From Diplocarpon mali (Eukaryota; Ascomycota; Leotiomycetes; Helotiales; Drepanopezizaceae): a stretch of 64,000 nt of DNA. Numbering within the stretch: the stretch's first letter is position 1; every line of letters starts with the position of its first letter. Both the position numbers and the translations under genes were made by a program. Below, in pieces: positions 21,811 to 34,078 of this stretch. The stretch lies in contig JAENRP010000006.1 in NCBI GenBank assembly GCA_024741835.1, positions 4,318-68,317 on the forward strand, given 5' to 3'. Under the pieces are notes generated by a model. It was not told where the DNA came from, made no database searches, and saw nothing but the letters and a program-made list of their open reading frames with translations.

Positions 21811-24800
21811 TTACAACCAGTTTCCGTTGCCAGACTGACCAGCGGCTCCTCTACCATAGGTGTAGGGGAAGGCTTGTTGGGCTTGTCCAGACACGAGCTG
21901 CTCGCTGGACGGAAAACCTCCGCCTGGCAGAAGAGCTGATCGACCAGTGCTAGCACCATTGGCGGCGGCAGCGACAGGAACATAACCATTGGAGTATGAA
22001 CTAGCTGAGGTGTTGTAGCCGCTAGCAGCGGATGCGTTGGAGATGGCACGTTGGTGGCGAAGAGGGGCGTGTGTTGGCTCAGCCTCCACAGGAGTAGCTT
22101 GTCCACTTGATGGACCACTGCGACCTTCGTTACCCTGGATCTTGGCTTGGATGCGGCGACCATATGGAGTGGTGCGGATTGCAGGCAAGTACGGACGAAT
22201 GGCTTCAATGAGGCGCTGCTTCATCGGAGAGTTGGCGTAGTCGAGGGCGGTCTGGATCACATAGTTGGCGAACGAATCGCGAAGCAGACGATCTAGCTCA
22301 GTTGGTTGAAGCATCTCCTCGATAAGCATGTCCTTGGAAGGCTCCTGAGCGCAGCGGAGGCACTTTTCAATCACGTTGGAGCTGAACTTTTGCTTGGACA
22401 ACTGACCAACGCGACCCTGGAACATGGCAACCAGAGGCTCGGTGAAGACAGGCTCATTAAGATCGAGGATATACTGGACAACGTAGTTGCCGAACGGATC
22501 CTGAACCAGAACGTAGGCGTTGTTAGAGATTTGACGGATCAACCAAGCCTTTTGATCACCCGAAGCATGATCGATACAGCGTTGGAGAACACAGCAGCCA
22601 TGACGATGGGTCCCCACATCAACGCAGTGAGTGCCAACGGCATCGAAGATGAATTGAGCATCGACTGAAGTCAGCTTGTTGAGGCACTTTTGAATGACGT
22701 GGTTGCCATTCAAGTCTTGGATGAGCTCAACAACTCGAAAGCGCAGAGCGGCAATGATGGTTTGGATCTGACCGGGCGTGGAGATGAACTCAATCATCTT
22801 TTGCAGGGCTCGGGTGCCATGTTGGTTGAGAGCAATGCGGACGAGATCGTGCGAGGCATTCTCAATGAGAACGGTACGCTCTTCATCATTGCAGTACTCG
22901 AGTAACTTCTGGCAGAGGTAATTACCGAAGGGATCGGTCATGAGCTCTACGACGTGCTGGTTGGTCTCAAGCCAGATCATGTGGACCTGCTCAGGATTAC
23001 GATCCTCAAGCTTCTTTTGAAGATAGCGGCAGCCATGTTGATCCTTGCACAGGGGATAGATCTCGCCACCGAGAGACTCAAGAGCCATGTTGGCGAATCT
23101 ATTCATAGCTGCAGGGTGTCAGTTCTAGCTTCGGGATGCGGTGGCCAAAATGCGATCATGTCGAGATCAGAAAAATTGCACAAACAGCTGTCACTGGCTC
23201 ATCCATTGGCGAGCAGGTCAGGAGAACAAAAAGCCGAGGAGCTCGTCGCATGGTAAGAAGAATTGGTAAAAGAAAGATGGATAGATCGGAAAGTCAAGAA
23301 CCAGGATCGAACATCGGAGGCACCGACGATTGGGAATATTTTTTTAGAGAAGGATATGAAGATGGTAGATCGAAAGCAGGGGAAACGTACCTTCACCATC
23401 ATTCTGACGACGCTGCTGAATGACACGAGCCTGGCTATCGCGAGGACCGGTAGGCTGAGGATACATAACAGCCGGAGCGCCGTAGTTCTGAGCTGCGTAT
23501 GGATTATGGGGAGAATAGCCTTGTTGAGTCAGACCCATATTTTGCATCCCCATCATCATCTGCTGCATCCCGTAGTTGTTGTAATAGCCTTGAACGGGGT
23601 ATGCCTGCTGAGCGCTTGGCGAAGTCATCGGGGGCTGCAAGGGTGCTTGAGACATGGTCTGAGAGAGAGTAGGGCCGAAGGGAGGAGCACTGGCGTGGAG
23701 GGCAGACTGAATTGATTGATAACCGCCGTTTGGAGCCTCACGGTTGCCCTCGGTCGAAGCCATCTCGCGGCTGAGTCTGTTGTTGATTGCACTTGGAGGA
23801 ATGCGTCCCAAGCTTGCGTTGTGGTTGTGCAGGTGTTGTTGAGCGTGAGAGTTGGGGGTTGTATTAACAGAGGATGCACCGTTTGTTGCCGATCTCATTG
23901 TGGGGACCTCGTTAGCCGAGTAGGAGGATTGCAGCTTAGGCGGTGTGACTTGGTGCGTAGCGTGGTGAGCTGGAGGCGAGGAGACCGGGGCAGGATCTTG
24001 AGCACCATCATAGTATGACTTGAGATCCACCGAGTGTCGGTAAGACGAGCGACCATTGATGGGAGACTCTGGTCCATTCGACGAAGAGCCGTTTGTCTGA
24101 CCATTCCCTTGGCTTTGCAAGCTGTTTGCACCAGGGAGGCTCTGCTGGGATTGGGAAGGGCGGTGTCGAGAGATCGCACCCCAGCCATTGGAGTCAGGGC
24201 CTGGGGATTGAGACGGAGCTAGAGCAAGATCAAGGGCGGCATGCGAAGCGGAGAGCTGCATAATCTCGTCAGCACGCGCACTTCAGCCAGAAGCCGAGGA
24301 ACATACAACACCCAATTCCTGACGGACCAGAGTAGGGAACTTGTTCTCAGCGCCCGTCATCTCCAGATAGTTGTTGACATCAGGAACGCCACCTTCGTCT
24401 TCACCGAACAGGAAGCGGGCAGTGTTGGTTTGGTCGAGGGAGAGCATTTCGTGCATGCCGTTGCGCGACTTCGTGACTGGCATGGAGTATCTGTTGAGAC
24501 TTCGTGGTTGTTAGTTGACAAGTGGGTGACAGAAATGAAGATGATATCTAGGTTGAAGAGAGGGTCGTCAAGAACGAGAAGGTTTCAGAGAGGCAGATAG
24601 GTGCCGCTTCTTGTACAGGCTCAGCTGCGGACGGTGCAGGCTTCGCAAGGTAACAATTTCGGTAGATGATGTGAAGCTGTAGTTGACTTGTAGATCGGAG
24701 TTGACGCTGCAGTGCAGGAGGTTTGAGAGGGGCGATGAAAAACCGCTAGAATGGAGCTAAGGAGTGGGGGAGCGAGTAGTCTCCGGAAGTAGAAGGAAGC

Positions 24801-26212
24801 TCAAGGCCTCGATCTGATCTGGGGACCCCACTGAGGTGAATGGTAGGTAGATATTCGGTGTAGCTCAGCAGTTGGATAGCACCCTGGGCGGCTTCCACGG
24901 GCGTAAACTAGCAATTCATTCACGTAGTGACTCTACGTTCAAAAGCCGAATCATTGATCAAGTCTCCCCGCAAAACTTCACTGAAGTCGGTGCTCGAAGG
25001 CGAGTATCGAGCGATTGGGGTATGTGCACTAAAATCAAGATGGAGGTTTTGACGAGCCGCTAAGTGTGACCGAAAGGAGGTGATCTGACCCATTTAAATG
25101 AGAGAGATTTCCCAGCAGCCCGTTCTCTCCGAAAGTGAAAGATACTGTTCAACTCCGGATTGCTGCCAACACAGAACTTGGGCTGACAAAAAGAAGTAGA
25201 CACTTACGCATTCGTAGATCTGTGGCTGGTAGGGTCTTGTCTGACAGCCTTCTCCTTCTCATCCTCGTCACTGTTTCGTCGGGAGCCTGAAGCAGACTCC
25301 GAAGGCAGTTTATCGTCCATCATGATTCGTGAATGAATAATGCTTCCTTGTGGCGATGCAAGTTGAGAGCCTGAACGCCCCGGTCGAGTGTAGATTCCCG
25401 GCGGTGATGTTAGACTCGAAGTAGAGTAGCGGTTTGGCCGAGAGAAGACGGTTGGGAAACCTGATGTTGATTCGCGGTACTCGGGAGGAGTTGTTGGTTC
25501 GGACTGGTGACCGGCGTTTGTACCCCCACGTCCAAGATCCTCTTGCATCTGCGCAAGCTCTTGCTCTTCGCGTCGTTGCTGTAGGTCCAGCAGTTGCATT
25601 TCAGCCTCAAATCTGCGTTTTTGCTCGCGCAGTCTCTCGTATTCCAATTTCTTTTTCTCTAGCTGTATAGTATGTGAGCCAGAGCTGGCGGAGATATGGG
25701 AGGTGCAGAGCAGCTCAAGCAATGCCCCGAGACAAAAGCCCGAGTAGGGAGAAAGGGAAGGATTCGTGTGTTTGAGGTGTAGTTGCCCGGAGGAAAGGAG
25801 TAGGTGCTTACGAGTTGCACTTTATGGTAGGTCTACAGATTCACAGTGGTCAGCTGAAAGTCTTACATCATTACATAGAACTGAATGGTTCCGGGGAGCA
25901 AGGAGGGATGCCATGGCTAGAGGTGACGGTTGTGGTTGTGGACGATAGGTAGCTTACCGATGGCCCGTAGTCCTGTGAATCCTGACCGCCCCTTTGGCTC
26001 GTAATTGAAGCAATGGTTGGTACACGGCCGGAATCGGTCGTGAATCTTCTCGTCAACCCTCCTCTGCCATCCTGCGAGTGCATGGGCTGCGGTAATCTGG
26101 TGCCGTTTCGCGGCGGAGACACGAGCCCAAGGAGAGACGAATCATTCCGCGACTGCTGGCTGCGGAAGCGCAGCTCATCCATTCGATCACCGGTACTGTT
26201 GGAATAAGCCAT
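21811..26212 (-). CDS. Pumilio-family (PUF) RNA-binding protein, six exons
   Basis: PUF proteins bind 3' UTRs and repress or localise mRNAs in the cytoplasm. Exons (transcription order): 25958-26212, 25812-25832, 25208-25662, 24307-24490, 23391-24255, 21811-23108; 1,025 residues. All phases close. Exon 2 is a 21-nt micro-exon (TYHKVQL). The next exon opens with a charged coiled coil, LEKKKLEYERLREQKRRFEA. The middle is Gln/Ser/Asn/Met-rich and probably disordered. The last exon holds eight PUF repeats from about residue 595, with recognition pentads CRYLQ, NYLCQ, TRALQ, NHVIQ, CCVLQ, NYVVQ, SNVIE, NYVIQ (repeats 1-8). By the known PUF code these predict a UGUA-type site close to UGUANAUA. The intron before exon 4 (24491-25207) is 717 nt, far longer than any other here, and could hide an alternative promoter. 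Confidence 0.93.
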
Positions 26213-26734
26213 GAGGGCGAGTAAAATACTATTCACACTTAGGGCCAGCCATAATCAGTGAGGGGAAGTGCGCTGGGCGACAACGAGAAGCCTTCAAGGT
26301 GGGGGAGGGGGGTTCCTGTGTGGTGTGGTGTGCGATCCCAGCGGATCGCGGTACCATGCCACTGCCAGCATCGGACGAGAGACGGGGGGGTGAGGGGAGG
26401 GAAGGGAGGGACACGCACATGAAGTAGCGAGAATATTAGATGTGTTATGCAAAAGAGAAGGTGTGCATGCGTCCTCCAGGACGCAGGCGGGCGGGAACGA
26501 GAATTGAACAGTAGAAATGATGTCGGGAGGAAATTTGGATGCTCTCGAGGGGAAGACGAGGTTCGTGGGACTCCCTGCAGGAGCGCTAAGGTCGGTTCGT
26601 TTAAACTTCTTCGGTCTGGGCTGACGGATCCGGGCAGCTCCTAGAAGGTAAGGTAAAAAGGTAAAAAAAGGCAAGGCAAGGTACTCGTCGGTAAGGTGTA
26701 GGAGGCACGGGACTTGTCCAGGGAACAGATGGGT

Positions 26735-26770
26735 CGGGTCGGGTCAGGTCTGGTCTGGTCAGGTCAGGGC
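26735..26770. repeat. GGTCG/GGTCA/GGTCT pentamer repeat
   Basis: About seven pentamers of the form GGTCN, upstream of the PUF gene. Same family of unit as at 4380-4410. Confidence 0.8.
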
Positions 26771-26888
26771 CAGGTTCTGCGAGAGACGGCCAGCAATGGA
26801 GAGAAGACGGTGCGGCGTGTCTAGAAGTACATTGGTAATCTTACATCAAGGACCGGGGATGGAGGGGGGAGGGGAGCTGGAGGTGATG

Positions 26889-26941
26889 TTGAGCGGATGT
26901 CGAGAGGAGAGGGGAGAGGAGAGGAGAGAGGAGAGGAGAGC

Positions 26942-26973
<32 letters not shown>

Positions 26974-26977
26974 AGGA
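26889..26977. repeat. purine repeat GAGAG / GGAGAGC
   Basis: GGAGAGGAGA units followed by four GGAGAGC heptamers on the plus strand. Confidence 0.8.
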
Positions 26978-27465
26978 GGATGAGCGAGTGGAAGGTAGCG
27001 ACGGCGATGTCTGCTAGGCACGGGCTTGGAGAGACGAGATGAAGAGGAAGAAGCGAGAGGCTGCCAACCGATGCGGACAGGACTGCGACTAGACCGGACT
27101 GGGCTGGGCTGGGCTGGGCCGGACTGGATCCTGTGAGGATGCAACTAATCACTCAAGAGGTTCGGATGTGCCCAACTACCTACCGTATGCACGCAAGCGT
27201 GCTCAGTCGAATCTGCATCTCTATTGTTCGCTCTGAGTTCACCGCAGTCAGCGACTTGTCGGTCTGTTAGGTGAGTAAGGCAGCTAATAGCTCAAGGTCA
27301 AAAGGCATGTACTATGCAAGAGCAATTTGGTTACTTGCACAACAACCTCCCCCCCCGCATGCCCGCAAGTTCAAGATCCCAGCCGGAGCTGGACGTGCAG
27401 CATCTCAGCATGGATTCGAGTCTCAATTGGAATCCAGTTCGTCGGACTCAATCCCCTACCAACCA

Positions 27466-27574
27466 GTCCTGTCCTGTCCTGTCCTGTCCTGTCCTGTCCT
27501 GTCCTGTCCTGTCCTGTCCTGTCCTGTCCTGTCCTGTCCTGTCCTGTCCTCTCCTCTCCTCTCCTCTCCTCTCC
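27466..27574. repeat. (GTCCT)17 then (CTCCT)n pentamer array
   Basis: About seventeen perfect GTCCT units (27466-27550) run directly into CTCCT units (27551-27574), keeping the 5-bp register. It is the purest pentamer array in the window. Confidence 0.95.
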
Positions 27575-28876
27575 CCCTCGCCCCTCAAACATATCTGCTT
27601 GGGAGCGTGCACGTCTACGAGTACGATGACGACCACCTACCTACCCGCCACACTCTGGACTTGTCGTCCCTCTCGAGTGGCTTCAGGTGCACGCGCCTTG
27701 GGGAAGATCCTGACCTGGCTATGCAAGACCTCCGCCTCGGCAGGCTTACACCCCTATTGGCCTCTGCCTCACCGTCTCCTGCTCAAATCACCCATACTTT
27801 TTCCAAGGAGGCGGCAGCCGTGACAGGCGCCGGCATCTGCCTCTTCAATATAGTAAAAACGACTCCTCATTTTTTTTGACCTCATTCTGAAAAGCTCGGT
27901 AGCCGCGTGCCCGGAGCACCAGACGATCGAGTACGAGTGCTTCAGGACGGCCATCTTCACGCGTGCGGTTCTGCCCGAGTCCTGCATCGCATTCTTGCAC
28001 CATCCCGGACCCTGGGGACATCGCTCTGCTGCTGTGGGTAGAGATCCTCGAATCGAAAAGCTACCCAGTCAGTCAGAAAGCAAGCCGCGGAATCCCCTGT
28101 CCGCGACGGCCACTTGGACGAATTAGACCCGATTCTCAGAACTGCAAACTCAGATCGTTCTGACAAGCCAGGGCTTGCCGGTGGCAGCAAGAGCTTTCGG
28201 CTCTGGAAACCTCTGTATTTCGCGCAGTACTAGGTTTCCTATGTGCATAGTCAGTCCGGCCTGGCTGGAGGCTGGTCCCCGATTGTGAGCTCAACCCCGA
28301 CTATTGAAATTTGGCTCCATCTTCAATCAGTCAAGGCCGTATTATCTAGTGCAGGTGACTTATTCTGGCATGCTAACGAGCTCGAGAAATCGGACATTGG
28401 AATTGGGTGGAAGTTCCTCGACATTCACATCATGCTGTTCTGAAGGACACCGTCCATTCATCGACAAGTCCCTCCCGAGGCGTGTCATGATGCTGTTTGC
28501 AAGACAGCCAGAAAGCTCTTCCTCATCGCAAGGGCACTCGACGAACTCGAGGTAGTTTCGCTATGCTATGCTATGCGCCACCAATATCCCACAAGTCGCC
28601 CCAATGACTGGACGGGCTCTCCGTATGCGCAGAGCTGCCTGCGAATCAGAAGACAATACGATCCCAAGAAAACCCTCGGCTCGCTCTGCCTGACTTTGCC
28701 TTCCAGAGCCGGGAAAGCAGCGGTGTGACGGGTCACATGGTAGACCCTTTCGGAAAATAGTTAGCCCGTAGTTGCGGCCGAACCTTGGAAGCTCCGATTA
28801 GCTTTGGTGGGGTATCAGAAACTCGAACTTTTTATCCATTCACCAGGCGTTAAACTTCGCTGTCGACGACAAAAGG

Positions 28877-31800
28877 ATGCCACCAAAGAAGAAAATGGCG
28901 GCAGGGCCCGTCGAGGTTGCGGCTTCAAAGTCTAGCCCTCCCAAAAAGGCAGGGGAAATCAGATGCACAATGCGACCCCAAAACTAATTCGAGTAGGCCA
29001 CTGCAGCAACAGCGGATACCCAACAGCCCCCATCCAGTCCGGGAACGACGAAGCGCAAGCCGAGGAAACCAAAGGTCAAAGTCGAGGAGGAGGAGGAGGA
29101 ACCGAGACCTTCAGGGCCAGATGTGATGAGATCTTTGGACCTTGAAGGGGTCGTTGTTGACAGTTGGGCAGGACTTTGCCGCGTTGCTCCAGCCTTTCTA
29201 CTCGGATAAGGATATGTCGGCTCCTATAAACACAGCCAAAGTACAGCACAACACATGATTGCTTAAGCCGTATCTGACGCTGGCTTAGGACAAATGGAAT
29301 CTTCTACCCGCTTTCCTCAAGGTCAAAGGCTTGGTCAAGCAACATATCGATTCTTTCAACTTCTTTATTGAGCAGGAAATCAAGGACATTGTGAAGGCAA
29401 ATAAGAGGATTACCAGTGATGTCGATCAGCATTTCTATTTAGAGTGCGCCGCTTCAATCTAGCACAGAGGCTTTTCTAATAATCTCCAGGTACACAGATG
29501 TCTACGTGGGCAAGCCCGATAGGTTGGAGCAAGATGACCGGGGATTGGTTGGCGAAATCACTCCCAACGAGTGCCGTCTACGAGATTTGACATACGCGGC
29601 GCCCATTCGAGTCAACGTCCGATATATCCGAGGAAAACAGATCATCTATAGAAATGATATTGCCATTGGACGGTTACCCATAATGCTGCGCAGCTCGAAA
29701 TGCCGACTCGCTGGGAAAGACGACCACCAGATGGCTCATATGAACGAGTGTGCTCTGGACCCGGGAGGATATTTTATTGTGAACGGCACGGAAAAGGTCA
29801 TTCTGGTGCAGGAGCAGTTGAGTAAGAACAGAGTCATCGTGGAGACTGACGTGAAAAAAGGAATCGTTTCTGCTTCGGTCACTAGGTACGTCGTTCGCGG
29901 AATTCGCAGTTGTACATGCTGACATCCTTTAGTTCTACACACGAACGGAAATCGAAGAGTTATGTCATGCTCAAGAAGGAACGTATCTACCTGCAGCATA
30001 ATATTCTTACCGAGCCAGTACCGATCGTCATTGCGCTCAAGGCCCTGGGGATTCAATCAGATCACGAGATGTTGCTATTGGTAGCCGGAACAGATAGCAT
30101 CTACCAAGATGACTTTGCTGTAAATTTCGAAGAATGCTCCAAGCTTGGCGTGTTCTCCCAACACCAGGCGCTGGAATATATCGGTGGTCGGGTCAAGATG
30201 GGTTCGAGGAACAAAACACCAGGTGCTCCCCAGCGCCGAAATCCCGTCGCGGAAGCCTTGGAAGCTTTGGCAACCATCATCATTACCCACGTACCTGTTC
30301 ATGGATTGGATTTTCGCCCGAAGGCTCTCTACATCTGTTTTATGGTTCGTCGTGTCCTGATGGCAATGCACGACCCCAAACTTGTTGATGATCGTGACTA
30401 CGTTGGAAATAAACGTCTCGAACTGGCCGGTCAGCTCCTATCTCTTTTATTTGAGGACTTGTTCAAGAAGTTCAATTCGGATCTCAAGATGAATATCGAC
30501 AAGGTCTTGAAGAAACCCAATCGAACAATGCAGTTTGATGCGTACAACCATTTACAGTCTCACGGCAACCATATAACACAGGGCATGAATCGCGCCATCT
30601 CAACAGGGAATTGGAGTGTCAAGCGATTCAAGATGGAAAGGGCTGGTGTGACCCACGTTCTCAGCCGATTGAGCTACATCAGTGCCTTGGGTATGATGAC
30701 CCGTATCAGTTCCCAATTCGAGAAAACGAGAAAGGTGTCTGGTCCGCGTGCTCTCCAACCATCTCAGTTTGGGATGCTCTGTCCCTCCGACACCCCTGAA
30801 GGAGAGGCTTGTGGTCTCGTCAAGAATTTAGCCCTCATGACCCATATCACGACGAATGATCTCGAGGAGCCAGTCAAGAAACTGGTTTTTGTCCTCGGCG
30901 CCGAAGACATTGTATCCATGAGCGGCAAAGAGATCTACGAGGAGGGGGCATACGTCGTGTTTGTCAACGGAACACCTCTCGCGCTGACGAGAAGGCCCAA
31001 GCTCTTCTTGAACACCTTCCGAAGATTCCGCCGTGCAGGCCGTGTCTCGGCATTCGTGAGCATCTTCATCAACCACCACACCAATGCCGTTCATATCGCT
31101 ACTGACGAGGGAAGGATCTGTCGGCCGCTCATCATCGTCGAGAATAAAAGGTCCAAGGTCACCCGAAAATTTCTCGAGGCTCTGCGGGCCGGCACAATGG
31201 ACTTTGATGATTTCCTGTACAGAGGTCTCATCGAGTACGTAGATGTCAACGAGGAAAACGATTCGAACATCGCTCTCTACGAGAACGAGATTCAAGATGC
31301 CTCGACACATCTCGAGATCGAGCCCTTTACGATCCTGGGAGCTGTTGCTGGACTCATTCCATACCCGCATCACAACCAATCTCCTCGCAACACGTACCAA
31401 TGTGCTATGGGCAAGCAAGCTATCGGAGCCATCGCTTACAACCAGTTCTCTCGCATCGATACATTGCTGTACCTCATGGTCTACCCGCAGCAACCCATGG
31501 TCAAGACTCGCACCATTGAGCTGATTCACTACGACAAGCTCCCAGCGGGCCAGAACGCCACGGTTGCCGTCATGTCTTACTCTGGCTATGACATTGAAGA
31601 TGCACTCGTCCTCAACAAAGCATCTTGCGACCGGGGTTTTGGGCGATGTCAAGTCTTCCGAAAGAACATGATCTCGTTGAAGAAATATCCGAACAGATCT
31701 TTTGATCGCATAGGCGACCGGGTTCAGGATGAGAAAGATCCTAGCAAACCCATAGCCAAGCATCGCGTCCTGGGCTCCGACGGTGTTGCAGGCGTTGGCG

Positions 31801-32753
31801 AGCGAATCTTCTCTGGCGAGGTTTTTGTCAACAAAGAAACGCCCCTCAACACAGCATCCACGGGCATTGGATCAGATTGGGGGACTAGTGATTACAAGGC
31901 TGCGCCCTCCACTTATCGAGCCCACGACTTCGCCTATATCGACAAGGTGATGACCTCTCAAAACGATCGCGACGACTGGATCATCAAAGTCCAGACCCGG
32001 CAAACTCGGCGGCCAGAGCTCGGCGACAAGTTCTCCTCTCGCCACGGGCAGAAAGGGGTCGTTGGTATCATCGTCAACCAAGAAGACATGCCCTTCGCCG
32101 ATTCCGGCGTCTGCCCAGACATCATCATGAACCCCCACGGTTTCCCTTCTCGCATGACCGTCGGCAAAATGCTGGAACTCCTCTCTGGAAAGGCAGGCGT
32201 CTTGAACGGCACCCTCGAGTACGGCACAGCATTCGGCGGCAGCAAAGTCGATGACATGGGCGCTATCCTCATCAAGAATGGGTTCTCCTACTCGGGAAAA
32301 GACTTTGTCACCAGCGGCATCACGGGCGAATCTCTCCCAGCTTACATCTTCTTCGGACCCATCTACTACCAGAAGCTCAAGCACATGGTGCAGGACAAGA
32401 TGCATTCGCGGTCTCGCGGCCCCCGGGCTATCCTCACCCGCCAGCCCACAGAAGGTCGTTCTCGCGACGGTGGCTTGCGATTGGGGGAGATGGAGCGCGA
32501 CTGCTTGATTGCGTACGGAGCATCGCAGCTGCTGCTCGAGAGGCTGATGCTTAGCAGCGACGCCCACGAAGTCGACATCTGCGAGACGTGCGGGTTGATG
32601 GGGTACCAAGGCTGGTGCCAGACGTGCAAGAGCACCCGCGGCGTCACGAAGATGACCATGCCGTACGCGGCGAAGCTTTTGGTGCAAGAGATGCTGAGTA
32701 TGAACGTCCTGGTGCGGTTGAAGCTCGCGGACGAGTTTCCGCATCCGAAGTAA
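28877..32753 (+). CDS. RNA polymerase III second-largest subunit RPC2
   Basis: RPC2 forms half of the catalytic cleft of nuclear RNA polymerase III, which makes tRNA and 5S rRNA. Secure exons: 29164-29240, 29289-29443, 29490-29885, 29933-32753, with introns of 46-48 nt; these encode about 1,148 residues. Landmarks: [20 protein letters not shown] (entry motif, across the first intron), [75 protein letters not shown] (active-site wall), and the C-terminal zinc ribbon CETCG...CQTCK. The pairing of [16 protein letters not shown] with the [17 protein letters not shown] ribbon marks RPC2 rather than RPB2 or RPA2. The N-terminus is not settled: the ATG at 28877 ([11 protein letters not shown]) reads about 36 codons to a stop, and the segment rich in Lys/Arg then Glu (about 29045-29105) is in a frame that does not splice cleanly to 29164. 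A frame from the ATG at 28963 does splice (AAAG at about 29067 to 29164). Confidence 0.93.
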
Positions 32754-33782
32754 ACCCACACGACGTATTTTGGCGATAGTTGGGAAGCGGGAGGAATACT
32801 GTTCTAGAGCTCCAGCAGATGTGGCGTATTCCGGCGTCATGGCAGGATGGAAAAAGATACGGGTGGTAATGCATAGCCTTGGCGCAATGAGATACCTTTT
32901 TTTTTTTTTCTTTCCTTTGCAGCTCAAAGCCGAACCAACGTGGAAGGGAGATTTGACGATCCCTCAGTGTCTGACGAAGATGCTAGTCGTCGGGCCCCAA
33001 CGTCGTGCAGTCAATCCAGACCATCACGCACGGTCCGCGTGTAAGAACATATCCTTTTAGCCTGCACTTTCCCCCCATGGCCTTCGAGGACTACGCACAC
33101 GAACCCACCCGCCATGAGAGCAGCCGTCGAGTGCGCAAGGTAGAAGGCGCAGAGCAGTCGTACCGGAAGCTCCCACGCTGCGCAGGAGCTCCGAGCCCTC
33201 GACCGACGCTCGCGTCACCCGTTCTGCGCGTCGTCGCCGTCGCTCTCGTACCTCTGGTGCCCTCGTCTCGGCGCCGACTGGCTTGACACTATAACCATGT
33301 CGAAGGGGTGTGTGCTGTTCTCCTTCTTCTTCTTCGCTATTCTTCTTCTTCGCTATTCTTCGCTACTCTTCGCTACTCTTCGCTACTCTTCGCCATTCTT
33401 CGCTACTCTTCGCTACTCTATACCCCCGCCTCAGAGGCCGGACGTCAACCAGGACATCTCCCTCTCTCTCTCCCTCTCCCCCACTGGTCCGGCAGCATGC
33501 TAGAAAGGAGGGCACGCAGCCGTACCGAGCGCGAGAGGGCGGGAGGCATGTGTGTGGAGCGTTTCGCGTCGGGCTGTACCTATACATCTATCATCTATCA
33601 TGTACATACTATACTGTATACACGTCTCCACGTCCCCACGCCTGTCCTGCCTCTTACCGCCTAGAGCCCAACCAACCCCCCCTTCCTCCGCGGACCCAAC
33701 GCTCCTCGGGGCCAGGAAAGAGACGAGAGGACTCGCTGTCCGTGCGCCGCTCTCGGCGCCGGGACTCGAGGATGAGCCTATC
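32754..33782. other. intergenic: RPC2 3' region and transposon flank
   Basis: Contains a T-rich run near 32900, a CTTCTT/TCTTCGCTAC repeat and a CTCTCC run. No gene seen. Confidence 0.65.
33322..33420. repeat. 10-bp repeat TCTTCGCTAC
   Basis: CTT triplets lead into about eight units of the 10-mer TCTTCGCTAC/TCTTCGCTAT, just left of the transposon. Confidence 0.9.
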
Positions 33783-34057
33783 TATAACGGCAGAAGCAAG
33801 GCACAAGTCGATAAAGTCACTAAGATCAAGGCTATTAAATAGTATAGAATTTAAAGCTAAGGAGTGAGTATAAAGTAGGAAACCTCTCTTTTAATATATC
33901 CTCCTCGACTTAGGACTTAGGGAAGTCGATCTCTACTATTAAGTTATATTATGCCTATTAAAGGAAAGGTATGATAAAGGTGCGGCATATCTCTTGTATT
34001 AGTCTGTTTCGCCTCTGTTTGTACTACTATTCTATTATACCTATTCTAATAGTTCTA
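33783..34057 (+). repeat. left terminal inverted repeat
   Basis: 275 bp beginning TATAACGGC. It matches the reverse complement of 35242-35516. This arm carries most of the TpG-to-TpA changes, concentrated at its inner end. Confidence 0.9.
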
Positions 34058-34078
34058 TACTTCTATCGCGCTGTAATA

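Larger units (their letters stand above)
26213..28876. other. divergent intergenic region with many simple repeats
   Basis: Separates the Pumilio-type gene (minus) from RPC2 (plus). About 2.66 kb with GGTC, GAGAG, GGGCT, GTCCT/CTCCT and CTATG repeats, listed separately where long. Apparent frames are repeat-driven. The PUF 5' leader probably occupies part of 26213-27150. Confidence 0.65.

Noticed and set aside
24853..24951. tRNA-like sequence: a 7-bp ATTCGGT / GCCGAAT pairing around TAGCTCAGCAGTTGGATAGC
   Set aside because: The D-arm resembles a tRNA, but no anticodon stem with a U33 loop and no paired T-stem can be formed, and it lies inside a Pumilio intron.
25072..25085. 14-nt match to the complement of the bacterial 16S rRNA 3' end (GAAAGGAGGTGATC)
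   Set aside because: No flanking rRNA similarity. A match this short is compatible with chance in 64 kb, and the setting is a fungal intron.
27371..27636. Gln/Asp/Arg/Thr- and Leu/Ser/Cys/Pro-periodic frames
   Set aside because: Pure translation of the GTCCT pentamer array.
30828..32927. Minus-strand frames of 311 and 351 codons
   Set aside because: Both are antisense to the strongly conserved RPC2 coding exon.
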